Assembly: GCA_902603945.1 (NCBI GenBank)
Contig: CACKWP010000002.1
Coordinates: forward strand, 62,001 to 126,000
Direction: 5' to 3'
Source: an uncultured Pelagibacteraceae bacterium
GTDB lineage: Bacteria > Pseudomonadota > Alphaproteobacteria > Pelagibacterales > Pelagibacteraceae
Length of the DNA stretch: 64,000 bases
Under the pieces are notes generated by a model, which saw nothing but the letters and a program-made list of their open reading frames with translations, was not told the origin of the DNA and searched no databases. The position numbers and the translations under genes are program-made. Positions 9,031 through 19,305 of the stretch are shown piece by piece (position 1 is the first letter of the stretch; every line of letters begins with the position of its first letter).

Positions 9031-10344
9031 TTATTCTTTAAGTTTAGATTTGATATTTTCTACACTCAACAGTTCACTTTTGGACTTTAATTCTTTGAAT
9101 TCAAATTTATTTTCCTCAGATTTTGATCCAATAATGATTTGATAAGGTATACCTATTAGGTCATGTTTTTTAAATTTATTAGACATATTCTCATCAACAT
9201 CATCTAACAATACGTCAACATTTTGTTTTTTTAATTCTTTGTATATTTTTTCAGCTTTTTGTAAATTTTCGTTGTTATTTTTATTAATACTTGGCAGTAT
9301 AACTACGTCAAATGGTGAAATTGGCTTCGGCCATTTCATTACATCATCATTATAATTTGCCTCTATTGCTGCACCAACTAGTCTAGATACACCAATGCCA
9401 TAAGATCCCATTTTAACAGAGATTTTTTTACCACTTTTGTCATCTATTAAACAATTCATAGGTTTTGAGTACTTATCACCAAAGTAAAATATATGTCCTA
9501 CCTCAATACCTTTTGTTTTAATTTGATTTTTATTATCAACTTGTTCATTAAATTTTTTTTCACTAAATTTATCGTCAGTTACAGCGTAAAAACTTGTAAA
9601 GTCTTTCCTCACTTTTGATAAAGACTCATCTGTAAAATCATACTTATTCAAGTCAATTTCAAATATTCGCTTATCGGCAAAAATTTGACTCTCCCCAGTT
9701 TCAGCTAAAATGACGAATTCATGTGATAAATCTCCTCCAATCGGACCTGTGTCTGCAGCCATTGGTATTGCTTTTAATCCCAATCTTCTAAAAGTTTTTA
9801 AATAAGAAAAAAACATTTTATTGTAAGATTTTTTTGCATCCTCATCGGTTAAATCAAAAGAATATGCGTCTTTCATATAAAATTCTTTACATCTCATAAC
9901 ACCGAACCTAGGTCTTATTTCATCTCTAAACTTCCATTGAATATGGTAAAGAATTTGAGGGAGCGATTTATAAGATTTAACGCTTGATCTAAATACATCC
10001 GTAATTAATTCTTCATTTGTAGGACCATAGAGCATCTCTCTACCTTGACGATCTTTAATCCTTAACATTTCTTCACCGTAATCATCATAACGCCCACTTT
10101 CTTTCCAAATTTCAGATGATTGAATAGTTGGCATCAACATTTCTTGAGCTCCAATAAAATTTTGTTCCTCTCTGACGATTTGCTCAATTTTTTTCATTAC
10201 TTTAAAACCTAAAGGCAACCAAGAATATATTCCTGCTGAAGATTGTTTAATCATGCCAGTTCTTAGCATTAGCTGATGAGATTTAATTTTTGCCTCAGCT
10301 GGTAGATCTTTAGTAATTGGAATAAATAATTTTGAAAGGTACAT
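9031..10344 (-). CDS. proS: Prolyl-tRNA synthetase (short alphaproteobacterial form)
   Basis: Charges tRNA-Pro. Class II motifs are visible: motif 1 around the SAGIYSWLPLGFKVMKK start, motif 2 in FRDEIRPRFGVMRCKEFYMKD, and motif 3 in GSYGIGVSRLVGAAIE. A C-terminal anticodon-binding domain follows (FDVVILPSINKNN onward). At 437 residues it lacks the roughly 180-residue INS editing domain of the E. coli enzyme, the normal state for the alphaproteobacterial type. Without INS, editing of Ala-tRNA-Pro would need a separate YbaK/ProXp-type protein, not seen here. One base separates it from the DUF1467 gene. Confidence 0.96.
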   Translation of the reverse strand: MYLSKLFIPITKDLPAEAKIKSHQLMLRTGMIKQSSAGIYSWLPLGFKVMKKIEQIVREEQNFIGAQEMLMPTIQSSEIWKESGRYDDYGEEMLRIKDRQGREMLYGPTNEELITDVFRSSVKSYKSLPQILYHIQWKFRDEIRPRFGVMRCKEFYMKDAYSFDLTDEDAKKSYNKMFFSYLKTFRRLGLKAIPMAADTGPIGGDLSHEFVILAETGESQIFADKRIFEIDLNKYDFTDESLSKVRKDFTSFYAVTDDKFSEKKFNEQVDNKNQIKTKGIEVGHIFYFGDKYSKPMNCLIDDKSGKKISVKMGSYGIGVSRLVGAAIEANYNDDVMKWPKPISPFDVVILPSINKNNNENLQKAEKIYKELKKQNVDVLLDDVDENMSNKFKKHDLIGIPYQIIIGSKSEENKFEFKELKSKSELLSVENIKSKLKE

Positions 10345-10599
10345 TTATTGTAGATATTCTCTTAAATTTAGCAAATTAAACCTGACTAGATAATATATTA
10401 CAATAAAAATTATTGAAGTAATTATCGTCGTAATTAAAAATTTTTTTGCAATTCTTGGATTTTTTGGAGCTCCGGGATCAATACCTTCAATATTTTCTTT
10501 AAATTTTTCCTTATTTGATTGAATTCCTACAGGTAAAATAGAGAAGAAAATTATCCACCAAATTAATACATAAACTATAATTGAGCCAGTTATACCCAC
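10345..10599 (-). CDS. DUF1467 family small membrane protein
   Basis: An 84-residue protein with two hydrophobic segments, residues about 5-27 and 52-70. Between them is a polar loop rich in glycine and proline (EGIDPGAPKNP) that resembles the DUF1467 family found almost only in alphaproteobacteria, next to proS and rnj. The function is not known to me. It starts with GTG at 10597-10599, overlapping the rnj stop by one base, so it is translated from the same message. The conserved position argues that it is a real gene. Confidence 0.85.
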   Translation of the reverse strand: MGITGSIIVYVLIWWIIFFSILPVGIQSNKEKFKENIEGIDPGAPKNPRIAKKFLITTIITSIIFIVIYYLVRFNLLNLREYLQ

Positions 10600-12260
10600 T
10601 AAACTCTCGCTATATTAATATTTGTAAAAGGTTTTTTTCCTGTTTTTTCTTTAACTATTCTTCTGCAATTTTGCTTAATAGTATCTATTAAATTTTTTTG
10701 TTGATTTTTGTTATCTAAAGAAAAAGTTCTACAAATATTAAAAATCTCATCTTCCATATCAAAAATAAATGGCTCATTATTTTCACTCTCTGGAATTCCT
10801 TTAAACGAAATAATAGGTTTTTTTATTTTTCCATTATTTGACACTAAAATAGTTATCTCTAAATATCCATTTACAGAAAGATTTTTTCTTTCTTTAATTG
10901 ATTTGGCATCAGTTTCAACATTAATATTTCCATCTAAATAAACTTTCCCAGATGGTGCTTTATCTATAATTTTTGGCTTATCTCCAGGTAAAATTTTTAC
11001 AATGTCTCCGTTTTCAATTAATAATGTTTTTGGAACTTGCATTTCTTTTGCAAATGAAGCGTGCTCAACCATATGACGATGCTCCCCATGAACAGGGATA
11101 ACACACTGAGGCTTTACCCACTTATACATATCTTTTAAATCATCCCTATTAGGGTGACCGGAAACATGAACAAATGCATTTTCTTCGCTTATCATTTCCA
11201 TCTTATTCTTGACGATTAAATTTTGAATTGAATATAATTTTTTTTCGTTACCAGGAATTATTTTTGATGAAAAAATTACACAGTCTCCACTTTCAAGAAA
11301 AACATCTGGATGAGTGCCATTAATAATCCTGTTCATTGCTCCCATTGGCTCACCTTGACTACCTGTTGCTAAATACAAAATTTTATTTTTTGAGACTTTT
11401 TTAGCTTCTCTAGGCTCTAGTGGCTCGATAAGACCCTTTAAATAACCGCATTTTTTTGCTGCTTTATAAATTCTTTGCATAGAACGCCCTACGAGACAAA
11501 TATTTCTTCCAGTTTTTTTAGCGCAATAAAAAATGGTCTCCATTCTGGCAACATTAGATGCAAAAGAAGTTACTAAAACTCTATTAGTTTTAATTTCCAT
11601 AATTCTTAGTAAACTATCCCTCACCTCAGACTCAGAACCAGCTCTGCCTGGACTAAAAATATTTGTTGAGTCACAAATCATTGCGGATACCCCGCTATCT
11701 CCAATTAATTTTAATTTTTTTTCATCAATTTGACCGCCAATTAAAGGGTTGGGATCAATTTTCCAATCACCTGTATGAAGAATGGTACCTAGGGGAGTTT
11801 TTATACTCAACCCATTTGGTTCTAAAATAGAATGAGTTAATGTTACAAAGTCTATTTCAAAATCGCCAAGTTTAATTTGGCTGTTTAATGGAACAATATT
11901 AAGATAAGGAGATATATCAATTTTTTTTTCTTTAAATTTTTCTAAAATTAAAGCTGCGGTGAATGGAGTAGCGTACATTTTGCATTTTAAATCTGGCCAT
12001 ATATGTGCTACTGCACCAATATGATCCTCGTGTGCGTGGGTTAAAACTATTCCCAGCAAATCATCTTTTTTATCAATAATAAAGCCTGCGTCCGGCATTA
12101 TTAAATCAATACCAGGCACAGAGTCATCAGCAAAGGAAACACCCATATCAACAATTATCCATTTTTGATTATCTTCTTTTCCATAGGCGTATAAGTTCAT
12201 ATTACCACCTATTTCTCCGGATCCGCCTAATGGACAGAAAAGTAATTCTTCTTTGCTCAT
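10599..12260 (-). CDS. rnj: Ribonuclease J
   Basis: Metallo-beta-lactamase-fold ribonuclease with 5'-3' exonuclease and endonuclease activities in RNA maturation and decay. The zinc motif THAHEDHIG (about residues 75-83) is intact, as are HTGDWKID and the beta-CASP segment around SGHPNRDD with PVHGEHRHM. The protein has 553 residues, the normal size. It overlaps coaX by 4 bases and the DUF1467 gene by one. The same window encodes RNase E/G (56322-58145), so this organism has both major RNA-decay nuclease types, as many alphaproteobacteria do. Confidence 0.96.
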   Translation of the reverse strand: MSKEELLFCPLGGSGEIGGNMNLYAYGKEDNQKWIIVDMGVSFADDSVPGIDLIMPDAGFIIDKKDDLLGIVLTHAHEDHIGAVAHIWPDLKCKMYATPFTAALILEKFKEKKIDISPYLNIVPLNSQIKLGDFEIDFVTLTHSILEPNGLSIKTPLGTILHTGDWKIDPNPLIGGQIDEKKLKLIGDSGVSAMICDSTNIFSPGRAGSESEVRDSLLRIMEIKTNRVLVTSFASNVARMETIFYCAKKTGRNICLVGRSMQRIYKAAKKCGYLKGLIEPLEPREAKKVSKNKILYLATGSQGEPMGAMNRIINGTHPDVFLESGDCVIFSSKIIPGNEKKLYSIQNLIVKNKMEMISEENAFVHVSGHPNRDDLKDMYKWVKPQCVIPVHGEHRHMVEHASFAKEMQVPKTLLIENGDIVKILPGDKPKIIDKAPSGKVYLDGNINVETDAKSIKERKNLSVNGYLEITILVSNNGKIKKPIISFKGIPESENNEPFIFDMEDEIFNICRTFSLDNKNQQKNLIDTIKQNCRRIVKEKTGKKPFTNINIARV

Positions 12261-13003
12261 ATTAATTCTTTATAAACACTTGCTATGCCTTTCATAGTTA
12301 TATCTTTATCAATTGATACCCTTTTTTTGATAACTTTTTTAAAAAAATTTGCATAACCTCCGGTTAATATAATTTTATATTTTACTAAGTTTTTGCTTAT
12401 AATTTTATTAATTATGTTATTTATCAAACCTTCATATCCCCAAACAAATCCAGCATTAAGTGCTTCTCTAGTGTTTTTTCCAAAGTTCTTTTGATGGCTT
12501 TTTAAATTAATTAAAGGAAGTAAAGCCGTAGCATTACTCAAATTTTTTATTGAAAGCTTAACACCAGGTGCGATTACCCCTCCCTCATATTTTCCATTTT
12601 TAATTACGTCAAATGTTGTCGCCGTTCCAAAATCTAAAATTAAGCAATTTTTGAATTTTTGTGCACCAATTGCATTTGCTATTCTATCTGAGCCTAATTC
12701 TTTTTTATTCTTTACATTTATCTTTATTATTCTATTTAAATTAAGATCTTTGATTTCCAAGCATTTATATTTTGTTGATCTTAATTTTTTTTTGATATTT
12801 CTATATGCAGCTGGCACAACACTTGAAAATAAAAAAACTGTGCTTAAATTTTTATTTATACGTTTATTTAATATTTTTTTTAAAATATTTACTTTATATA
12901 TTTTATCTGTCTCAAAGTTATAAGATTTAAGGATTTTAAATCTATTATTCAAAATACATATTTTTACAGAGGTATTTCCGATATCACCGATTAAAAATTT
13001 CAT
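12257..13003 (-). CDS. coaX: Type III pantothenate kinase
   Basis: Phosphorylates pantothenate, the first step of coenzyme A synthesis, using the acetate and sugar kinase fold. The phosphate-binding GDIGNTSVK is at residues 6-14, then GSDRIANAIGA, the catalytic-region LDFGTATTFDVI, and GGVIAPGVKLS. The length of 248 residues is typical. It overlaps birA and rnj by 4 bases each. Type III enzymes are not feedback-inhibited by CoA and need a monovalent cation, according to family knowledge. Confidence 0.95.
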   Translation of the reverse strand: MKFLIGDIGNTSVKICILNNRFKILKSYNFETDKIYKVNILKKILNKRINKNLSTVFLFSSVVPAAYRNIKKKLRSTKYKCLEIKDLNLNRIIKINVKNKKELGSDRIANAIGAQKFKNCLILDFGTATTFDVIKNGKYEGGVIAPGVKLSIKNLSNATALLPLINLKSHQKNFGKNTREALNAGFVWGYEGLINNIINKIISKNLVKYKIILTGGYANFFKKVIKKRVSIDKDITMKGIASVYKELI

Positions 13004-13569
13004 AAATTGTTTATAAGTTTTTTTAATTCTGAAAATCTATTTTTTTTAGATTTAAATAAAAATTTTTCGTAATTATCCCTAATAATATTTAATAACTTAT
13101 TATTATCTATACTTTTATTTATAATTTTTTTTATTGAGGTTGATGAAAAATTACTCATTTTGGGATAATAATTAGTATTTATTCCTATCCCAACAATTAA
13201 AAACTTTTTTTCATGGTTATTGACTGTTTCTTGAAGAATTCCACAAATTTTTTTTTTTTCAATTAATAAGTCATTAGGCCATTTTATCTTTATTTTATTT
13301 GAAAAGTTTTTTACCAATATAGCTTTTATCAAATATGCATTTAAAATAGCAAATTTCTTAAAATCGATTTTTTTTTGATTAAGTTCAAAGAAAATAGTTA
13401 AAAACAAATTACCTTTCTTGGAAATCCATTTTTTTCCCATGGTCCCTCTGCCATTTGTTTGCTTTTCTGATGAAATAATTGTAGGTCTATAATATCTTTT
13501 TTTAATGAGTCTTAAAGCTACATCATTAGTGCTTTTGACACTTTTAAATTTTAGTAATTTTAATTTCAT
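13000..13569 (-). CDS. birA: Biotin-[acetyl-CoA-carboxylase] ligase, minimal form
   Basis: Attaches biotin to the carrier AccB, here encoded at 59580-60005. The catalytic core shows SSEKQTNGRGTMGKKW (biotinyl-AMP loop), KIKWPNDLLIEKKKICGIL (lysine of the active site) and LIVGIGINTN. At 189 residues it lacks the N-terminal DNA-binding domain of E. coli BirA, so it is not a repressor. It also seems to lack most of the C-terminal SH3-like domain. It overlaps coaX by 4 bases and nuoN by one. The position after nuoN is conserved in alphaproteobacteria. Confidence 0.92.
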   Translation of the reverse strand: MKLKLLKFKSVKSTNDVALRLIKKRYYRPTIISSEKQTNGRGTMGKKWISKKGNLFLTIFFELNQKKIDFKKFAILNAYLIKAILVKNFSNKIKIKWPNDLLIEKKKICGILQETVNNHEKKFLIVGIGINTNYYPKMSNFSSTSIKKIINKSIDNNKLLNIIRDNYEKFLFKSKKNRFSELKKLINNL

Positions 13570-14984
13570 TAACTATTGAATAGTGTTATTGCCACATTAT
13601 TAAAAACTGACGGGTATAAAAAGAAAGTTAATAAGATACCACAGCTTAATATGATTGATAATTGAGCAAATTTATTTCTTGCAGGATCAAAAGTAATAAC
13701 ATTATCGTCAAAATAAATAGTTTTTATTATTTTAAGATAATAAAATGCAGACATTACTGTTGTAACTAGACCGATAATTGCAAGTGTGTACATTTGTTGC
13801 TCTAAAACAGCTACAAATACATAAAACTTTGCAAAGAAACCTCCTAAAGGCGGGACTCCTGCTAACGAAAATAAAATAATTAGAAAAGAGATTGCTAAAA
13901 CAGGATGTTTCTTTGAAATACCTGACAGATCTGAAATATTCTCCTTATATTGACCATCTTTTTTTAATAAGTAAAGACACGAAAAAGCACCGATATTCAT
14001 AATTACATAAATTGAAATATAAATAATTGCACTTTGATATCCTGAAATAACTCCTGTTGCCACGCCCGCCAGAGCATAACCGATATGACCTATTGAACTG
14101 TATGCTAAAAGTCTCTTTAAATTTTTTTGAACCATAGCAGCTACTGCTCCTAAAATCATAGATGCTATAGATATAAAAATTATAATAGTTTGCCATTCAA
14201 GTAAAATGTTAGAAAATGGTATAAACATAAATTTAATTAATAACGCTAATCCAGCTACTTTTGGCACTACAGCGAAGTAGCTTGTAATTGAAGTAGGTGC
14301 TCCCTCATATACATCAGGTGTCCACATATGAAATGGGACTGCAGAAACCTTAAATGCAAGACCTACAAGTATGAACACCATAGCAAATACTGCACCAACA
14401 TTTTCTGTATTTAATTGTTCAGCTATAGAATCAAAATTTGTTGATCCAGTAAATCCGTAAAGCAGTGAACAGCCATATAATAATAAACCTGAAGATAGAG
14501 CGCTTAATACGAAATACTTTATTCCAGACTCTGTTGATCTCAAATTGTCCCTATCTATTGATGCTAAAATATAGAGTGAAAGAGATTGTAGCTCAAGACC
14601 TAAATAAAAAAGTATTAGATCATTCGAACTTACCATAAAAAACATTCCAAGAATAGATAATAGAATTATAATTGGATACTCAAATTTATTTAATTTATTT
14701 TCAATAATAAAATTTTTTGAGGAGTTAAGAACAAAAAGTGATGATATTAGAATTAATATTTTAAAATAATTTGAAAAAGCATCTCTTGTAAAACTCTCCA
14801 AAAATATTTTTACCTCATTATCAGGATTGTTTATTATTATGGCTATTGTTGTAATTATAATTAAAGATGTAAGATTAAATATTATATTGAAACTTTTTTT
14901 TATAAAAACCCCTAACATAAGTATAGTGAAAATCGATAAAGATAAAAATATTTCTGGCAACATTATATTTAGATTATTCATCAT
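13569..14984 (-). CDS. nuoN: NADH-quinone oxidoreductase subunit N
   Basis: Antiporter-like proton-pumping subunit of the complex I membrane arm. The 471 residues are almost entirely hydrophobic helices. The antiporter core has FMVSSNDLILFYLGLELQSL with the conserved membrane glutamate, then GLAFKVSAVPFHMWTPDVYE and KRLLAYSSIGHIGYALAG with conserved lysines. It is the last nuo gene, one base overlapping birA and two bases after nuoM. The first two codons are both ATG, so the exact start may be one residue later. Confidence 0.97.
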   Translation of the reverse strand: MMNNLNIMLPEIFLSLSIFTILMLGVFIKKSFNIIFNLTSLIIITTIAIIINNPDNEVKIFLESFTRDAFSNYFKILILISSLFVLNSSKNFIIENKLNKFEYPIIILLSILGMFFMVSSNDLILFYLGLELQSLSLYILASIDRDNLRSTESGIKYFVLSALSSGLLLYGCSLLYGFTGSTNFDSIAEQLNTENVGAVFAMVFILVGLAFKVSAVPFHMWTPDVYEGAPTSITSYFAVVPKVAGLALLIKFMFIPFSNILLEWQTIIIFISIASMILGAVAAMVQKNLKRLLAYSSIGHIGYALAGVATGVISGYQSAIIYISIYVIMNIGAFSCLYLLKKDGQYKENISDLSGISKKHPVLAISFLIILFSLAGVPPLGGFFAKFYVFVAVLEQQMYTLAIIGLVTTVMSAFYYLKIIKTIYFDDNVITFDPARNKFAQLSIILSCGILLTFFLYPSVFNNVAITLFNS

Positions 14985-14986
14985 AT

Positions 14987-16465
14987 TTAATTTGATTTTA
15001 ATGCTATTTGATAATTGTCAATCAAGCTATTTACTGATACGCTAAAAGTCTCCATAAGTGGAACTGGGTAAAAACCAAAAAAGATTACAAAAAAAGCTAA
15101 ACTAGCTAACATTATTATTTCTGATTTATTAACATCTGTTAAACTTTTGATTTCAGAATTATTCGTAACTCCAAAAATAACTCTTTTAGTCATCCACAAC
15201 ATATATGCTGCTCCTAAAACTACTCCAAATGTTGCTAGCATCGCTGCAAGATAGCTTTTTTGAAAAGCGCCAGTCAAAACTAGAAACTCACCCAAAAATC
15301 CCGATGTACCTGGTAAACCAATTGCGGCTAGAGCAAACACTAAAAATAAAAATGAGTATTTTGGTAAATAATTAACTAAACCTCCATAAGTATTTATCAT
15401 TCTCGAATGTAATCTGTCATAAACTACTCCCACACACAAAAATAATGCTGCAGAGATAAGACCATGGCTTATCATTTGGTAGATGCTCCCCTCAATGCCT
15501 TGTTTAGTGAGTGTAAAAATACCTAAAGTAACATAACCCATATGAGCAACAGATGAGTAGGCAATTAGTTTTTTCATATCGTCTTGCATTAGCGCAACGA
15601 GAGAAGTGTAAATTATTGCTATAATACTTAAGGTGTAAATAAGTGGTGTAAAAAACTCAGATGCAATTGGAAACATAGGTATTGAAAATCTTAAAAAACC
15701 GTACCCAGCCATTTTTAATAAAATAGCTGCCAGTATTACTGAGCCAGCTGTTGGTGCTTCTACATGAGCATCAGGTAACCAAGTATGAACTGGCCACATA
15801 GGCATTTTTACTGCAAAAGAACTTAAAAAAGCTAACCATAATATATTCTGGTACTCTCTAGGAATTCCTATTTCATAAATTTGAGTAATATCAGTAGTTC
15901 CAGTTAGCCAATAAATAACAATTATAGCAACCAGCATTAAGACTGAGCCAAGTAGTGTAAACAGAAAGAATTTAAAGGCAGAGTAAACTCTTCTTGGACC
16001 TCCCCAGACTCCAATAATTAAAAACATTGGGATCAGGCCTGCTTCAAAGAATAGATAAAAAATTACAAGATCTAGCGAACAAAATACGCCGATCATGAAG
16101 GTTTCTAAAATTAAAATCGCTATTAAAAACTCTTTAACTCGTGTCTTAACACTATTAATGCAAGATATAATACATATGGGCGTAATGAAAGTAGTTAAAA
16201 CTATAAACAGTATTGAAATACCGTCGACGCCTAATTTAAATTTTATAAAATTATTAATCCAAGATTTTTCTTCTACAAATTGAAATTCTGCAGTACTTAT
16301 GTCTAAAGAATACCATAAAAATAATGATAATAAAAAGGTAGCAATACTACTAAATAAAGAAATATAAATTGCGCTATAATTATTTGATTTACCTTTTGAT
16401 AAAAAAATGAAAATAGAACTTAATAAGGGTAAAAAAATTAAAGTTGATAATATTGGAAAATTCAT
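14987..16465 (-). CDS. nuoM: NADH-quinone oxidoreductase subunit M
   Basis: Second antiporter-like subunit of complex I. Conserved features are the membrane glutamate in FYLFFEAGLIPMFLIIG, AVKMPMWPVHTWLPDAHVEA and MKKLIAYSSVAHMGYVTLG, with the essential lysines of the proton half-channels. It has 492 residues, normal for the subunit. It ends two bases before nuoN and starts one base after nuoL in transcript order. No separate regulation is visible. Confidence 0.98.
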   Translation of the reverse strand: MNFPILSTLIFLPLLSSIFIFLSKGKSNNYSAIYISLFSSIATFLLSLFLWYSLDISTAEFQFVEEKSWINNFIKFKLGVDGISILFIVLTTFITPICIISCINSVKTRVKEFLIAILILETFMIGVFCSLDLVIFYLFFEAGLIPMFLIIGVWGGPRRVYSAFKFFLFTLLGSVLMLVAIIVIYWLTGTTDITQIYEIGIPREYQNILWLAFLSSFAVKMPMWPVHTWLPDAHVEAPTAGSVILAAILLKMAGYGFLRFSIPMFPIASEFFTPLIYTLSIIAIIYTSLVALMQDDMKKLIAYSSVAHMGYVTLGIFTLTKQGIEGSIYQMISHGLISAALFLCVGVVYDRLHSRMINTYGGLVNYLPKYSFLFLVFALAAIGLPGTSGFLGEFLVLTGAFQKSYLAAMLATFGVVLGAAYMLWMTKRVIFGVTNNSEIKSLTDVNKSEIIMLASLAFFVIFFGFYPVPLMETFSVSVNSLIDNYQIALKSN

Positions 16466-16466
16466 T

Positions 16467-18374
16467 TTATTTCAAAATTAAATAAGTTAATAAAATTGAT
16501 AAACCTAACAACATCACGAAAGCATAATCATAAATAAAACCTGTTTGAAAACGGCCTGTTCTATTTGAAATAATTTTTACCAGTTTTGAAATACCATCAG
16601 GACCAAACCTATCTATTATGCCAATATCACCTTTCTTCCAAAAAAATGAACCAATTTTCTTTGCTGGATTTACAAATAATTTTTCGTACAGTTCATCAAT
16701 ATACCATTTATTCAATAAAAATTTATATAACGGTAAGTTTGTGTTTTTGAAATCTTCTAATATTTTTGGATTATGAATATACATATAAAATGAAAGTGGA
16801 ATAGAAATTAAAACTAGGAAGGGAGTAGTAAATAAAAACCATAATGGAATAGCATCATGCTTAATCTCGCTTAAGAAAAAAATCGAATTTTGCCAAAAAT
16901 CAACGCTATGGTGTCCTATGAAAGTGCTTTTAAAAAAATATCCTGAAAATACTGCACCAATACCTAAGAATATTAGAGGTGCTAACATTACAATAGGCGA
17001 TTCATGTGTTCCATTTATAGGAATAACTTTGTTATTATAAGGCCCATGAAATACTTTAAAAAATAATCTCCAAGAGTAAATGGAAGTCAAAAATGCAGTT
17101 ATTATTCCGATTGTTGCTGCATAATTTCCTAGTGAAGAATTTTTAAGGTAAGCAAATTCAATAATTGCGTCTTTTGAGTAGAAACCTGAAAGAAACGGAA
17201 AACCCGTTAAGGCAAGAGTGCCGATTAACATAAAGGCGTAGGTGTAAGGTAATTTCTTTGCTACTCCACCCATATTACGTATATCCTGCTCGTCTTTAAA
17301 TGCGTGTATTGTTGAACCAGCTCCTAAAAATAATAATGCTTTGAAAAAAGCATGAGTAAACAAATGAAACATTGCTACATGATATGCTCCAATACCTGCA
17401 GCAAAAAACATATAGCCTAATTGACTACAAGTTGAATAAGCGACTATTTTTTTTATGTCATTTTGAACTAATGCAATACTTGCGGCAAATATCGCTGTAA
17501 CCATTCCAATTATTGTGACTAAATTTAAAGCAACTTGGGAGTATTCAAAAATTGGTGAACATCTTACTACAAGAAAAACTCCAGCGGTTACCATTGTAGC
17601 TGCGTGAATTAAAGCTGAAACTGGTGTAGGGCCTTCCATTGCATCGGGTAGCCATGTATGAAGTAAGAATTGTGCAGATTTTCCCATTGCGCCAATAAAT
17701 AGAAAAATACATATTAAAGTTATTAAATTTACTTCAATTCCAAAAAAAACTAATTTTTTTTCAGAGTATTGTGATGTAGCTTGAAAAGCTTCTTCAAAAT
17801 TTATCGTACCGAAAAAGAAGAAAATTAAAAATATTGCAATGGCAAGACCAAAGTCCCCAATTCTATTAACTATAAAGGCTTTTATTGCTGCATTGTTTGC
17901 TGTTTCTTTTTTAAACCAAAAACCTATTAACAAATAAGAACATAATCCAACGCCTTCCCATCCAAAAAAAAGTTGTAAAAAATTATCAGACACCACTAAA
18001 GCTAGCATTGAAAAAGTAAAAAGTGACAAATATGACATAAATCTTGGCTTATGAGGGTCATGACTCATATAACCAATTGAATAAATATGTACTAAAGCTG
18101 AAACAAAAGTTACTACCACTAACATCACAGAACTTAATGGGTCGATGTTAATAGACCAATTAGCTGTGAATTCTCCTGAAGTAATCCATTCAAATACTAA
18201 ATAATTTCCATAAATATTATTTTGAATTCCATTCCAAAAAACAAATATAGATAAAACTGCTGAAATACTTACAAATAAACTTGTAGTGATTTCTGAAAAA
18301 AGCCTAGTCAGTGATCTTCCAAAATATCCTATAAGTGAACCCAATAAAGGTAAGAATAAAATTGCGTATTCCAT
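16467..18374 (-). CDS. nuoL: NADH-quinone oxidoreductase subunit L
   Basis: Distal antiporter-like subunit of complex I with the long lateral helix at its C-terminus. Typical sequences are FFGWEGVGLCSYLLIGFW, AQFLLHTWLPDAMEGPTPVS, MVTAGVFLVVR and DIKKIVAYSTCSQLGYM. The length is 635 residues. The start ATG lies directly against the nuoK stop. The amphipathic lateral-helix region is in the last 120 residues, including NKWYIDELYEKLFVNP. Confidence 0.98.
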   Translation of the reverse strand: MEYAILFLPLLGSLIGYFGRSLTRLFSEITTSLFVSISAVLSIFVFWNGIQNNIYGNYLVFEWITSGEFTANWSINIDPLSSVMLVVVTFVSALVHIYSIGYMSHDPHKPRFMSYLSLFTFSMLALVVSDNFLQLFFGWEGVGLCSYLLIGFWFKKETANNAAIKAFIVNRIGDFGLAIAIFLIFFFFGTINFEEAFQATSQYSEKKLVFFGIEVNLITLICIFLFIGAMGKSAQFLLHTWLPDAMEGPTPVSALIHAATMVTAGVFLVVRCSPIFEYSQVALNLVTIIGMVTAIFAASIALVQNDIKKIVAYSTCSQLGYMFFAAGIGAYHVAMFHLFTHAFFKALLFLGAGSTIHAFKDEQDIRNMGGVAKKLPYTYAFMLIGTLALTGFPFLSGFYSKDAIIEFAYLKNSSLGNYAATIGIITAFLTSIYSWRLFFKVFHGPYNNKVIPINGTHESPIVMLAPLIFLGIGAVFSGYFFKSTFIGHHSVDFWQNSIFFLSEIKHDAIPLWFLFTTPFLVLISIPLSFYMYIHNPKILEDFKNTNLPLYKFLLNKWYIDELYEKLFVNPAKKIGSFFWKKGDIGIIDRFGPDGISKLVKIISNRTGRFQTGFIYDYAFVMLLGLSILLTYLILK

Positions 18375-18686
18375 TTAACCTTTCATACCGTGGATGTCTT
18401 CAACTCTGATTGAACCTCTGTTTCTGTAATAAACAACAATTATAGCTAATCCTATTGCAGCTTCAGCTGCTGCAACTGTTAAAATTAGCATTGTAAAAAT
18501 TTGACCAACGATATCCCCTGAAAAAATAGAAAATGATATTAGATTAATATTCACTGCTAAAAGTATGAGTTCTATAGACATTAAGATTACTATTACATTT
18601 TTTCTATTTAAAAAGATTCCAATGACGCCAAGGAAAAAAATAATTGCTCCAAGAGATAAGTAATGACCTAATCCAATCTCAATCAT
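18375..18686 (-). CDS. nuoK: NADH-quinone oxidoreductase subunit K
   Basis: Small three-helix membrane subunit of complex I. I chose the ATG at 18684-18686 (protein beginning [15 protein letters not shown], 103 residues). It gives the family length of about 101, whereas an in-frame start nine codons upstream adds residues with no counterpart. With this start the gene overlaps nuoJ by 8 bases. The conserved membrane glutamates are present in [15 protein letters not shown] and [15 protein letters not shown]. Confidence 0.96.
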   Translation of the reverse strand: MIEIGLGHYLSLGAIIFFLGVIGIFLNRKNVIVILMSIELILLAVNINLISFSIFSGDIVGQIFTMLILTVAAAEAAIGLAIIVVYYRNRGSIRVEDIHGMKG

Positions 18687-19305
18687 CAATTTTAACTCCT
18701 TTAAAGGACTCAACTTCTTTTAGCTCTACCGCATTTGCAGGGTTTCTGGAAATTTGATTTAAATAACTTTGTTTTTTTACTCCAACTCTTTCCCTAAATG
18801 TAAGAAGAATAGCTCCAATCATTGCTAATAAAAGAACAACTCCTGCTAATTGAAAATATAAAATATAGTCAGTATACATAACCAGACCAAGTTGATGAGT
18901 ATTTGAAATATTTGACATGACTAATGTACTGCTAGACATTAAGTCTTGTTTGTATTTCCACCCTCCTACCACAACCAATAACTCCAATAAAATTAAAACA
19001 CTTACGATTAGACCAGTAGGTATATGAGTTGATTTTCTACCAATAAACCATGATTGTTTTTGCTCCGCTACATTTAGCATCATAACAACAAATAAAAATA
19101 AAACAGCAACTGCTCCTACATAAACAATTAGTAGTATCATCCCCAAAAACTCAGCACCAACCATAATAAATAAGCATCCAACTGAAATAAAATCTAATAT
19201 TAAAAAGAAAACTGAATTAATTGTACTTCTTGATGTAATCACCATTAATGATGAAAAAATTGCTATTACTGAAAAAAAATAAAAAAATATTGTATGGACT
19301 ATCAT
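18679..19305 (-). CDS. nuoJ: NADH-quinone oxidoreductase subunit J
   Basis: Membrane subunit of complex I next to the quinone channel. The conserved segment [25 protein letters not shown] (split across residues about 52-76) is the pi-bulge helix of the family, and a closing helix [16 protein letters not shown] follows. It has 208 residues, with a polar C-terminal tail. It abuts nuoI and overlaps nuoK by 8 bases. Confidence 0.97.
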   Translation of the reverse strand: MIVHTIFFYFFSVIAIFSSLMVITSRSTINSVFFLILDFISVGCLFIMVGAEFLGMILLIVYVGAVAVLFLFVVMMLNVAEQKQSWFIGRKSTHIPTGLIVSVLILLELLVVVGGWKYKQDLMSSSTLVMSNISNTHQLGLVMYTDYILYFQLAGVVLLLAMIGAILLTFRERVGVKKQSYLNQISRNPANAVELKEVESFKGVKIDD

